DNA of 53,594 nt from a virus, in the IMG/VR virus record IMGVR_UViG_3300044617_000068, positions 1 through 53,594 of that record; one strand, given 5' to 3'. The position numbers were made by a program, and so were the translations under genes. This document shows, one piece after another, positions 36,273 to 43,762 of this stretch (position 1 is the first letter of the stretch; each line of letters starts with the position of its first letter). Below the pieces are notes generated by a model, which was not told where the DNA came from, searched no databases, and worked only from the letters and a program-made list of their open reading frames with translations.

Positions 36273-36725
36273 TCAGAGATCGCCCTCTTTTCTATTCTCA
36301 CTATGATAAACATCAAAGTGTCCGCCCGGGTAACGGGCCTGCAACTTTTTGACATTCTCAGCAACTACTTCATTGGGGTCAAGTTGTAATGCTCTGCAAG
36401 CATTGATCCAGTACCACATGATATCTCCTAGTTCGCGCTTCATGTGAAAATGTGTTTCTTCATTGAAGGGCTTACCTTGAAATACGATCTTCTTTACGAT
36501 TTCTTGGAACTCGCCGGTCTCGCTACCTAGACCGATAGCACCACAAAGCAATAGTGGTACATTGACATCTGGACCATGCATGTATTCCCCATCTGCTCCA
36601 TATGCTTCATAGTTTGCATCTAATCGATCTAACTGATTCATAAACTCAGTCAAATCATGGCTCTGCTTGCTTGTCACAGCAGAGACAAATTCCATATACT
36701 TGTTCAAGTCAACTTGGTTACTCAT
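36273..36725 (-). CDS. mazG: MazG-like nucleotide pyrophosphohydrolase
   Basis: A 150-residue all-alpha NTP-PPase. The metal-binding motif is visible as GSETGEFQEIVKK (E69, E72, E75) and RELGDIMWYW (E98, D101), the ExxE...ExxD pattern. Marine phage MazG enzymes hydrolyse dGTP, dCTP or related nucleotides; roles in recycling host DNA or altering (p)ppGpp have been proposed. It belongs to an early unit started by the promoter at 38077 (with the 375-aa and 66-aa genes), with overlapping start and stop (36718-36725). Confidence 0.85.
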   Translation of the reverse strand: MSNQVDLNKYMEFVSAVTSKQSHDLTEFMNQLDRLDANYEAYGADGEYMHGPDVNVPLLLCGAIGLGSETGEFQEIVKKIVFQGKPFNEETHFHMKRELGDIMWYWINACRALQLDPNEVVAENVKKLQARYPGGHFDVYHSENRKEGDL

Positions 36726-36918
36726 CTGTTAATCCTCTAAACATTTGTTTTCTTCCATCCTTGCCTAAAACATGATCAAAAATTTCTCTAGTCCTTTGCA
36801 ACATAGCACAGGCTAGCATCAATTGATCCTGCGGCGTGCTGGCAGTTTCGATAGCAGTATCTATGACCGTCATCATAGTTTCCATTCTTTTTTCTAAGGG
36901 GTCGAATGATTCATTCAT
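36718..36918 (-). CDS. Small helical protein (66 aa)
   Basis: A 66-residue, Met-rich helical protein (MNESFDPLEKRMETMMTVIDTAIETA...). Its ATG overlaps the stop of the 375-aa gene and its stop overlaps the mazG start by eight bases, so translation of the three is coupled. No transmembrane segment or motif was seen. The helical hairpin and position suggest a partner or regulator of an adjacent enzyme, but this is inference. Confidence 0.7.
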   Translation of the reverse strand: MNESFDPLEKRMETMMTVIDTAIETASTPQDQLMLACAMLQRTREIFDHVLGKDGRKQMFRGLTDE

Positions 36919-38045
36919 TAGAATGCCCTCAAGATGATCATGTCATCGTTAAATCTTCCGTTAGGAGTGACGCTGACTGCTTTGATGTCTTTAAAGAACT
37001 TTCTTGCCGCGGGCTTAGATCCCATGATCTCTTTGATCTGAGTTTCAGGCTTGCGCAATGTCTTGCCTTCACTTTGCTTAGTGCAAAAGCCGGTCACAGT
37101 ATTGTTCTTGACGCTGAGGCACTTAGCATACTCATCGGCAACAAAGTGAAAGAGTTTACGCTTCTTAGCGTCATAGACCCATGCTTCAGTAGAATTATGC
37201 AACTTAGCAGGTGGGACGCTTACCAAATCAAGTTTCTCAAGTTTGAATGTCTTGAGGTACTTCAACTTGCGAACGATCTTCTCGACCGGCACAGGCTTCT
37301 TAGCACGGGGCTTGCGACCATTCTTTTTGATGTTGATATAACTATTGATTTCGGCAATAACCGATTCGATAGTACCTATGATGTTACGAACTTGAATCTT
37401 ACCTAGGTGAGCATACGCTTCGTTCAACTGCTCATCTTTTCCTTGTTGTAGTTCGTAGTATTCATCAAGTTTTGATTTCCAAGCATCGATCAAAATGTTG
37501 ACATGCTGTGGCAAGATATTGAATTGTGTCAACACTTGTACAGGGTTGATACTATTCTCTTTCTTACAACCATCTTTAATATAGTCATCCCAGCGACCCT
37601 CAAGTTCGCCACCTGCCTCATGCGTTTTCTCGCGCATGATCTCTTGAACATTGGGGCGATTGCTAACCGGCTTCTCAACAGCCTGCACTACCTCTGCTGT
37701 TCGGATCATGCGATCTACTTCATTATTAAATCGTGCTGTCTGTTCTTCAGTAGGCCGATATCCACGCATGATGCATCGTGCGAGATAACCATAACTAGTG
37801 ATTACCTGACTTTCATGCACTTTGCGTACAGATTTAGATCGTTCAATATCACCCGTAAATTCGAGGTACTGTGCGATAAACTCGCGGGCATCCTTCTTGT
37901 CATAAAAATGACCATACCAGGTCAATGCGCTACCCAATGACCATTTAGTGTTATCCTCGCTAAAGACAGGTTCTGATCCAAAATACTTGGTATCAGGATC
38001 CTTAGGATGCAGTTCTTTAATCTCTGTGTTTTTGGTACGAGCCAT
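36918..38045 (-). CDS. Unknown early protein (375 aa)
   Basis: A 375-residue basic protein starting MARTKNTEIKELHPKDPDTKYFG. The first 120 residues are alpha/beta with aromatic residues (WSLGSALTWYGHFYDKKDAREFI), the middle is helical, and the C-terminal 120 residues form a compact domain with KLHNSTEAWVYDAKKRKLFHF and KPAARKFFKDIKAVS. The basic linker NGRKPRAKKPVP suggests nucleic-acid contact. From memory, homologues are present but unassigned in marine T4-like phages. It has the best sigma-70 promoter in the window and a TTGGAG ribosome site, so it should be strongly expressed early. No catalytic motif was recognised. Confidence 0.78.
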   Translation of the reverse strand: MARTKNTEIKELHPKDPDTKYFGSEPVFSEDNTKWSLGSALTWYGHFYDKKDAREFIAQYLEFTGDIERSKSVRKVHESQVITSYGYLARCIMRGYRPTEEQTARFNNEVDRMIRTAEVVQAVEKPVSNRPNVQEIMREKTHEAGGELEGRWDDYIKDGCKKENSINPVQVLTQFNILPQHVNILIDAWKSKLDEYYELQQGKDEQLNEAYAHLGKIQVRNIIGTIESVIAEINSYINIKKNGRKPRAKKPVPVEKIVRKLKYLKTFKLEKLDLVSVPPAKLHNSTEAWVYDAKKRKLFHFVADEYAKCLSVKNNTVTGFCTKQSEGKTLRKPETQIKEIMGSKPAARKFFKDIKAVSVTPNGRFNDDMIILRAF

Positions 38046-38076
38046 TTATGTCTCCAAATTGTCAACGATAGTATAT

Positions 38077-38105
38077 ATTCTAACACCTTTCAGTTCGGGT
38101 GTCAA
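38077..38105 (-). promoter_or_regulatory. Strong sigma-70-type promoter
   Basis: Minus-strand TTGACA (38100-38105), 17-base spacer and TAGAAT (38077-38082): a full-consensus -35 and five of six -10 bases. The spacer carries a small ACACC/GGTGT inverted repeat. It drives the 375-aa, 66-aa and mazG genes. Confidence 0.85.
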
Positions 38106-38132
38106 GTCCTATTTAAGCCGTTGTTTTAATGA

Positions 38133-38139
38133 CTAAATA
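38133..38139 (+). promoter_or_regulatory. Variant late box CTAAATACT at gp14 start
   Basis: Plus-strand CTAAATA ends five bases before ATG 38145, with no ribosome site. A leaderless late transcript is predicted. Confidence 0.45.
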
Positions 38140-38144
38140 CTACT

Positions 38145-39869
38145 ATGCCCAAATTATCTCTTTATAGCCCAACTAAGCAAAACGACTATAAGTTCTTCGA
38201 TAGGACAATATCGGAGCAGTTTACTGTGGGCGGAACAGATTTGTACATACACAAGTACATGGGCCCAAATGCGCAGACACCGAGTCCGGACTATACTCAA
38301 CCACAATATATAAGTCCCGATCCTACACAGATTCAAGATTTGCTATTTTTAGAAAATCGTGATAGAGTGTATGATCCAAATATTTTTAGATTACGCGGTC
38401 ATTACAATGTTCAGAATCTTGATTTCGATCTAAGCCAGTTTGGCTTATTCTTGAATAATGACATAATTTTCGTTACAGTCCACTACAATGATATGATCGA
38501 TATCGTTGGCAGAAAATTGATGGTGGGCGATGTTTTAGAATTACCACACTTACTAGATTATAATCCTTTAAAAGAAACGATACCGGTAGCATTAAAAAGA
38601 TTTTATTCAATCACAGACGCAAATTTCGCTAGCGAAGGTTTCAGTCAAACATGGTATCCTCACTTGTGGCGCATCAAGTGCGAGCCATTAGTAGACAGCC
38701 AAGAATTCAGTCAGATATTACAAGAACCAATCAACAAAGACAATTATCTAGGTCAGTGGGATAAAGATAAAGTTTATCCCCCTGGTTATGTCATCAGTTA
38801 TGGTGACAAAAATTACATCAGCAAGATAGAAGTACCTGCCGGTATCAGTCCACCAAATAGTACATATTGGGAACTAGATCCTAATCAAAATCTCAAGGAC
38901 ATATTGTCTACATACAATAAAAACATTGAGATCAATAACGCACAACTTGAAGAAGCAAAACGCATTGTACCTAAAGCAGGTTACGATAATAGCAAACTCT
39001 ATGTCGTACCTACATATGGTGTGTATGAGGCGAACAACACTCCTTCTGGAAAGTTAAATCAGCCTGCACCACCTATCAATATAGTAACAAGTTCAGCAGG
39101 TGCACCAAGCACTACAGGTACTGTAGTGTATATGCGCAATCCTAAGTATAAGAATCCTAGCGTAGGCATCAAGATCAATAAGGATCTTATAAAGAGTATT
39201 TGGGATATGACTGCTGATATGGACATAGCAGGAAAGTTTGATAAATTCGTTCAAGCAAATCTTGAGATTAAAGAAACAAAACCTTATGTATTACCGGAAG
39301 GTTCAGGCTCAAGAGCGTTAGAAGGACAAAAGATATTATCTGTCATGTCAACAGGCCCAGTAACTGGTCCATATGGCACTGCTGACAACACTTATGCGAC
39401 TGCTGACCAAGATCCAACACAGCCAGGATTCACTGGAACTATCAGTACTCAGATGGACTATCGTGCTGACTGCGATCCAGCGTTCCAATATATCACAAGA
39501 GCAAGTCCAAGAAGTTTCGGTTATGAGACTGCATACTTGTCAGGAGATGGCACAGCACCAAATGGATATCCATCGGGCGCAGGTATCAGTTTCCCACAGA
39601 ATCCACAGGTTGGTGATTATTTCTTGCGCATAGATTATATGCCGCAGATATTATATCGTTGGGACGGTCAATTATGGGTTCGCATATCAACTAATGTCAG
39701 AACTCCAGACATGATAGGATTTACTGCCGAAGATAAGGCACAGAAATCAACATTCATCAATAATGAGGCTGTGATATATAACAATAACCAAGAAGAGTTG
39801 ATACCTTCTGCTCAACCGTTATCTAGCATATTATCTTTAGCACCAGACAATTTACCACCTCAACCATAA
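38145..39869 (+). CDS. g14: Neck protein gp14-like, extended
   Basis: A 574-residue protein whose first 185 residues follow the T4 gp14 pattern: VGGTDLYIHKY (like IYGIDVYYLPR), LSQFGLFLNNDIIF, VGDVLELPHL (like EGDVLYFP) and ASEGFSQTWYPHLWRIKCEPL at the end of the domain. T4 gp14 has 256 residues; here about 380 extra residues follow, including a DKDKVYPPGYVISYGDKNYI module that resembles carbohydrate-binding WxxxxxYxxGxxVxYxGxxY repeats (near 200-235). It precedes gp15, as in T4. The start lies by a CTAAATA box with no ribosome site. Confidence 0.7.
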   Translation: MPKLSLYSPTKQNDYKFFDRTISEQFTVGGTDLYIHKYMGPNAQTPSPDYTQPQYISPDPTQIQDLLFLENRDRVYDPNIFRLRGHYNVQNLDFDLSQFGLFLNNDIIFVTVHYNDMIDIVGRKLMVGDVLELPHLLDYNPLKETIPVALKRFYSITDANFASEGFSQTWYPHLWRIKCEPLVDSQEFSQILQEPINKDNYLGQWDKDKVYPPGYVISYGDKNYISKIEVPAGISPPNSTYWELDPNQNLKDILSTYNKNIEINNAQLEEAKRIVPKAGYDNSKLYVVPTYGVYEANNTPSGKLNQPAPPINIVTSSAGAPSTTGTVVYMRNPKYKNPSVGIKINKDLIKSIWDMTADMDIAGKFDKFVQANLEIKETKPYVLPEGSGSRALEGQKILSVMSTGPVTGPYGTADNTYATADQDPTQPGFTGTISTQMDYRADCDPAFQYITRASPRSFGYETAYLSGDGTAPNGYPSGAGISFPQNPQVGDYFLRIDYMPQILYRWDGQLWVRISTNVRTPDMIGFTAEDKAQKSTFINNEAVIYNNNQEELIPSAQPLSSILSLAPDNLPPQP

Positions 39870-39878
39870 GAGTAACGC

Positions 39879-41255
39879 ATGGCACAGTTTTTTTACGACA
39901 ATCAGATACGCAGATTCTTACTACAGTTCGCTAAGATTTTTAGCAACTGGCAAGTTACTAAAGGCAAAGATCCTAACGGCAACGACATACTTGTTCGTGT
40001 GCCTATCATGTATGGTGATCAAAGCAGACTAGTATCTACTGTGATCGCAAATAATAGCGCAAGCAATTTACCTAGCGCACCATTATTCACATATTGGATT
40101 ACTGGATTAGAATATGATCAGCGCAGAATGCAAGAACCAACATTCATCGATAAGATCAATGTTCGCCAGCGCGCCTACAATCAAGAAACACAGACTTATG
40201 AACAGACACAAGGTCAAGCATTCACTGTAGAAAGATTGATGCCTGTTCCTTATACATTACGCATTCAAGTAGATATGTGGACTACTAACTATAATCAAAA
40301 ATTAGAATTAGTAGAGCAATTAGGCACATTGTTTAATCCTGCACTAGAAATACAAAGCACAGACAACTTCGTTGACTGGACTTCATTGACAGTTGTATAC
40401 CAAGATGGTATCACATTCAGTTCTAGAAGCATACCGCAAGGCACAGGTAATCCTATCGATGTATTGAGTTGGAAGTTCTATATGCCTATATGGATCAGCA
40501 CATCAACTAAACTCAAGAAGATGGGCGTGATCAACAAGATCATAGCAAGCATCTATAAAGGCAGCGCACTACAAGATATACAAGATGAAGATTTATTGTT
40601 GGGTACTAGACAAAAGATCACACCATATGGGTATAAATTATTATTGATAGGTAATACATTACAGTTATTACCTGCCAATGAAGCATTTTATCCACCTAAT
40701 ACTGATTTAGATAATCCTACTCCACCTAATACTAATCTATACTGGTCTAGCCTATTGAACGTCTATGGTAAGTTCAAGCCCGGTATCAGTCAGATATGGT
40801 TACAGAATCCATTCATGGAAGATGATATCGTAGGTACCATAGTGCCAGATCCAGTCGATGACAGAATATTAATCTATAACATCGACCCAGACACATTACC
40901 ACAAAACACATTGAACCCAGTTGATGCTGTCATCAATCCTCAATTGACAGGACCAAACGCAGGATTGCCAGGACCTATAAATGGTCGTAGATATTTGATT
41001 GTTGAAGATATCGGCAGTCCAGGAAGTCCAACAGTAAGTTGGGGTAATTTGGTCGCGAAGGCTAATGACATCATAGAATATGATACCGGATCAAGTTCAT
41101 GGTTCGTATCATTTGATGCAGAACAATCTACATCTGTCCAGTATGTCACCAATCTAACTACAAATATCCAATACCGTTATGTCCAATCTGAAGGTCAATG
41201 GATGAAATCATACGAAGGTTGGTACGATCAGGGCGATTACTCTATTGTAATTTGA
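39879..41255 (+). CDS. g15: Tail terminator / sheath stabiliser gp15-like
   Basis: A 458-residue protein matching T4 gp15 (272 aa) over its first 250 residues: FFYDNQIRRFLLQFAKIFSNWQV parallels YFYNSSFRRYATLMGDLFSNIQI, and RVPIMYGDQSR, VPYTLRIQVDMWTTN, LVEQLGTLFNPA and DVLSWKFYMPIWI follow the same order. gp15 caps the finished tail and joins it to the neck. The C-terminal 200 residues are an added Pro/Asn-rich domain. It directly follows gp14, with an AAGAG ribosome site. Confidence 0.82.
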   Translation: MAQFFYDNQIRRFLLQFAKIFSNWQVTKGKDPNGNDILVRVPIMYGDQSRLVSTVIANNSASNLPSAPLFTYWITGLEYDQRRMQEPTFIDKINVRQRAYNQETQTYEQTQGQAFTVERLMPVPYTLRIQVDMWTTNYNQKLELVEQLGTLFNPALEIQSTDNFVDWTSLTVVYQDGITFSSRSIPQGTGNPIDVLSWKFYMPIWISTSTKLKKMGVINKIIASIYKGSALQDIQDEDLLLGTRQKITPYGYKLLLIGNTLQLLPANEAFYPPNTDLDNPTPPNTNLYWSSLLNVYGKFKPGISQIWLQNPFMEDDIVGTIVPDPVDDRILIYNIDPDTLPQNTLNPVDAVINPQLTGPNAGLPGPINGRRYLIVEDIGSPGSPTVSWGNLVAKANDIIEYDTGSSSWFVSFDAEQSTSVQYVTNLTTNIQYRYVQSEGQWMKSYEGWYDQGDYSIVI

Positions 41256-41273
41256 TCCAAAGAGTGTTATACT
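41245..41273 (+). promoter_or_regulatory. Sigma-70-type promoter giving leaderless Nudix mRNA
   Basis: TTGTAA (41245-41250), 17-base spacer, TATACT (41268-41273), then six bases to the ATG at 41280. The expected start site is the A of the ATG. No ribosome site exists. Confidence 0.7.
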
Positions 41274-41279
41274 CTAGTT

Positions 41280-41696
41280 ATGAAAAATACTTCAGCAGGA
41301 ATATTCTTTTATTGCACGAATACGGGCAGATTTCTATATCTGATGCGTAGTGATGCCAATTTTGCTTGGGGTGTGCCTGGTGGCAAGATTGAAGAGAATG
41401 AGACCTTGCTAGAAGGTTTGCAACGCGAATGCATGGAAGAAGTTAACTTTTGGCCTATGAATCCAAAACTCATACCTATACAAAAGTTTGTGAATAATAC
41501 TTTCACTTACCACACATTCTTTTGCGCAGTCGATGAAGAGTTTGTACCTCATCTCAACGATGAGCATGTGGGATATGCTTGGATAGGTCATGATCAACAT
41601 CCTAAACCTATGCATCCCGGCTTGTTTAGTACTATCAATATCGATATTGTTAAAGAAAAACTAAAAAGCCTTACTGAAAATAAAAACGGGGCCTAA
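41280..41696 (+). CDS. Nudix hydrolase
   Basis: A 138-residue Nudix-fold hydrolase. The Nudix box GX5EX7REUXEEXGU is seen as G35 KIEEN E41 TLLEGLQ R49 E50 C M E53 E54 V N56 F; the usual Gly near the end is Asn. All metal-binding glutamates are present. The fold resembles GDP-mannose or NMN-type Nudix enzymes, but the substrate cannot be read. Its TAA stop lies in the loop of a strong terminator hairpin, and it has its own early promoter although it follows late gene gp15. Confidence 0.88.
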   Translation: MKNTSAGIFFYCTNTGRFLYLMRSDANFAWGVPGGKIEENETLLEGLQRECMEEVNFWPMNPKLIPIQKFVNNTFTYHTFFCAVDEEFVPHLNDEHVGYAWIGHDQHPKPMHPGLFSTINIDIVKEKLKSLTENKNGA

Positions 41697-41707
41697 GCCC
41701 CGTTTTT
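41682..41707. terminator. Bidirectional terminator with stop codon in loop
   Basis: AAAAACGGGGC (41682-41692) and GCCCCGTTTTT (41697-41707) form a perfect 11-bp stem with a CTAA loop. The TAA is the Nudix stop codon. The T5/A5 flanks make it a terminator for the convergent genes on both strands. Confidence 0.92.
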
Positions 41708-41724
41708 ACGATTGACATAATCAA

Positions 41725-42042
41725 TCAGCCATTGACAATCATCTTGAATGCTTCTACGCCGGTAGCACCTAATACTGCTGCCGCGCCCATCAACATCCAT
41801 TTGATTTTTTCTAGACTACTCAATTTTTCCGCTAACTCGTCATGAGATTTCGTGTTAGCCTCTTGGAATTCCTTGAGTATAACTTTAGTCTCATCCATGT
41901 TGCGGTCGAGACAATCATGTAGGTCTTTCACCTCGACTTTGAGATCGTCTAGCTTCTCGTCTAAGTTCTTCACTTGGACTTGGAGCACCGCGATCTCAGT
42001 CTCGGCTTGTTCTACGCGCTTGACAGCATTCACAGTAGACAT
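41725..42042 (-). CDS. Coiled-coil protein with C-terminal membrane segment
   Basis: A 105-residue protein. Residues 5-78 form a long heptad coiled coil (VKRVEQAETEIAVLQVQVKNLDEKLDDLKVEV), followed by a single transmembrane segment near 80-100 (IKWMLMGAAAVLGATGVEAF) and a short tail. The layout matches XhlA-type (haemolysin-like) phage membrane proteins, which work with holins in lysis, and also phage spanin-like proteins without a signal sequence. Which it is cannot be settled. The ribosome site is poor, and it follows the 335-aa virion gene by nine bases. Confidence 0.75.
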   Translation of the reverse strand: MSTVNAVKRVEQAETEIAVLQVQVKNLDEKLDDLKVEVKDLHDCLDRNMDETKVILKEFQEANTKSHDELAEKLSSLEKIKWMLMGAAAVLGATGVEAFKMIVNG

Positions 42043-42051
42043 TTTATTTTA

Positions 42052-43059
42052 TTACGCCTGGTTGATTGTTACGATTGGGTATGGCTGACCACCGTAAGTG
42101 TTGGCAGCATAGGCAGTATTGAATGTGCCGAATGCTGGGCTACTGTTGTTGATGTTTGCAGTTTCATTTGGCAATGCTGTCTCGCCAGATGTTGCTGTAA
42201 AGATTTCAACAGTATGATCACTTAGTGATTGTACCAATGTAGTTGCCGCGTTAGCATATGTAGCAATGATTGACATTGTATTTGGTAACAATGCGGCATT
42301 TGCTATATTTGCTGTATAACATGGACCAACTAGACCTGATGTTGAGCCTTGTACTAGATACTTTTGCTTACCCTTCTGACGAACGATAAAGCCTGCTTCG
42401 TTGTCTGCGAAAACGAAACTTATATCTGTATAATCTTCAGTTGCGGCACTGTCTAACTCTAGTTCTGTATCGGTAGTGATTGAATCGACAAAGCCGATCA
42501 ATTCACCTTCACTAGTTGTTAATACTGATCCGGCTGACAATTCAGTTGTGAATATAGTGCCAGTACCTGTAACAGTAGTGTTACCATTTTCTACAACTAA
42601 TGTGCCTGTGCCTGCTACGCCGATTGCAACTTGGCAAAGAACTTGACTACCATAGATTGCTGTGTTACCACCAACTACTGAGTAAGTATTTGCGTTTGTT
42701 GCAGGATAACCTGCACCGCCATTTGGATTGTTGAAATATGCATCAACAACACCGACTGATGCGGCTACAGTTACAGGACCTGCATCTGCTAATGTGAATG
42801 CAGTATATGTTGGGTTTGCTGATAACTGTGTTGCTGAGACTGTGAATGTGCTGTTTGCACCTGCATTCACAACCTGTAGAATCCAGTAAGTTGTACCTGC
42901 AACTAAATTACCTACGTTACTTGCTGGTATGAATGGCATACCTGCAATGATACCTAAGTTAGTGAAGTTTGCTGATGTAGTTACTAATCCTGTTGCGGCT
43001 GTAGTATCAGTGATTGTGACAACAGCCTGTGCTTTTGCGATTTTTAGTGGACGACCCAT
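42052..43059 (-). CDS. Beta-rich virion protein (335 aa)
   Basis: A 335-residue, Thr/Ala/Asn-rich protein beginning MGRPLKIAKAQAVVTIT. Two module types are visible: a YYxI module (TTYWILQVVNAGANSTFTVSA, near 55-80) and a GTG module (TVTGTGTIFTTELSAGSVLTT...IGFVDSITTDTELEL, near 160-205) also found in the 185-aa gene. From memory, relatives are abundant structural proteins of marine myophages. AGGAGA precedes the ATG and a late box lies 85 bases upstream, giving an unusually long leader for this genome. Capsid or tail decoration is likely. Confidence 0.78.
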   Translation of the reverse strand: MGRPLKIAKAQAVVTITDTTAATGLVTTSANFTNLGIIAGMPFIPASNVGNLVAGTTYWILQVVNAGANSTFTVSATQLSANPTYTAFTLADAGPVTVAASVGVVDAYFNNPNGGAGYPATNANTYSVVGGNTAIYGSQVLCQVAIGVAGTGTLVVENGNTTVTGTGTIFTTELSAGSVLTTSEGELIGFVDSITTDTELELDSAATEDYTDISFVFADNEAGFIVRQKGKQKYLVQGSTSGLVGPCYTANIANAALLPNTMSIIATYANAATTLVQSLSDHTVEIFTATSGETALPNETANINNSSPAFGTFNTAYAANTYGGQPYPIVTINQA

Positions 43060-43140
43060 TGTTTTGTTCTCCTATAATGCCGGGTTCTAGCCGGTACGCG
43101 GCGGGGACCGCATAAATCATGACAACAACGTCATGAATAT
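43060..43140 (-). promoter_or_regulatory. Long structured leader of 335-aa virion gene
   Basis: Between the late box and the ATG lie about 80 bases containing CATGAC/GTCATG (43118-43123, 43130-43135) with a 6-base loop, and paired CCGG elements in a GC-rich stretch (43078-43110). AGGAGA follows. mRNA stability or translational control is inferred. Confidence 0.45.
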
Positions 43141-43144
43141 AAAG

Positions 43145-43151
43145 TATTTAT
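43145..43151 (-). promoter_or_regulatory. Late promoter box TGATAAATACT
   Basis: Minus-strand GATAAATAC lies 85 bases before ATG 43059, the longest late leader seen here. Confidence 0.6.
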
Positions 43152-43179
43152 CAAAAAAGTCTATTTTTTTACGCGGCTA

Positions 43180-43737
43180 TTATTCTGTAGGGCCACCGGC
43201 TGATGGAGTTGCTAATACTCCACTTGTGCCAGTGTTAGGATGAGGCATACCTAATTCAGTAATACTGAATTCATGCGGGCTACCACCGCCTATGTCTAAG
43301 AATGATACAACGTTACCTTGACCCACGATGATACTATTTTGAATAGTATTTGCAGGAATGATCGTTGAGTTAGCATCTGCTACAGTGTATGGCACACCAT
43401 ATGGATTATATCGTGCAGTAGCACCTGATATTGCTACTGCGGCGTTAGCAGTCAATGTTAGACTTGTATTGTTAGCAATAGATTTTACAATTCCTACTGT
43501 ACTACCTGCTGTATTTCCTATCCAAGCACCTACATTTAATTGTGACAAGAATGCCGTGCCTGATCCAGTAACAGTATTGCTGTTCGTAGCACAAGTTACA
43601 GTACCAGTTAACGCAACATTGGGAAAACTGGTAGTATATTGAATTGGTGAAGCCGTAGTCGCAATTCTGACTTTATCAGTTGCTATGTTTGCTGATGCTG
43701 TAGCTGAACCACTTGCTGTATATACGTATGATGTCAT
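43180..43737 (-). CDS. Beta-rich virion protein (185 aa)
   Basis: A 185-residue Thr/Ala-rich protein (MTSYVYTASGSATASANI) with the module TVTGSGTAFLSQLNVGAWIGN...GIVKSIANNTSLTLTANAAV (near 49-95), sharing a GTxF...G...SI...L pattern with the 335-aa gene downstream. The final 60 residues end SPHEFSITELGMPHPNTG. The module suggests a decoration or adhesion function. It is served by a late box overlapping the subtilisin stop codon and an AGGA ribosome site. Confidence 0.75.
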   Translation of the reverse strand: MTSYVYTASGSATASANIATDKVRIATTASPIQYTTSFPNVALTGTVTCATNSNTVTGSGTAFLSQLNVGAWIGNTAGSTVGIVKSIANNTSLTLTANAAVAISGATARYNPYGVPYTVADANSTIIPANTIQNSIIVGQGNVVSFLDIGGGSPHEFSITELGMPHPNTGTSGVLATPSAGGPTE

Positions 43738-43755
43738 TGTCTTAATCCTGTCTTG

Positions 43756-43762
43756 TATTTAT
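43756..43762 (-). promoter_or_regulatory. Late promoter box overlapping subtilisin stop
   Basis: Minus-strand TGATAAATAC lies 19 bases before ATG 43737. The TGA of the protease gene (43762-43764) overlaps the first base of the ATAAATA box. Confidence 0.6.
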
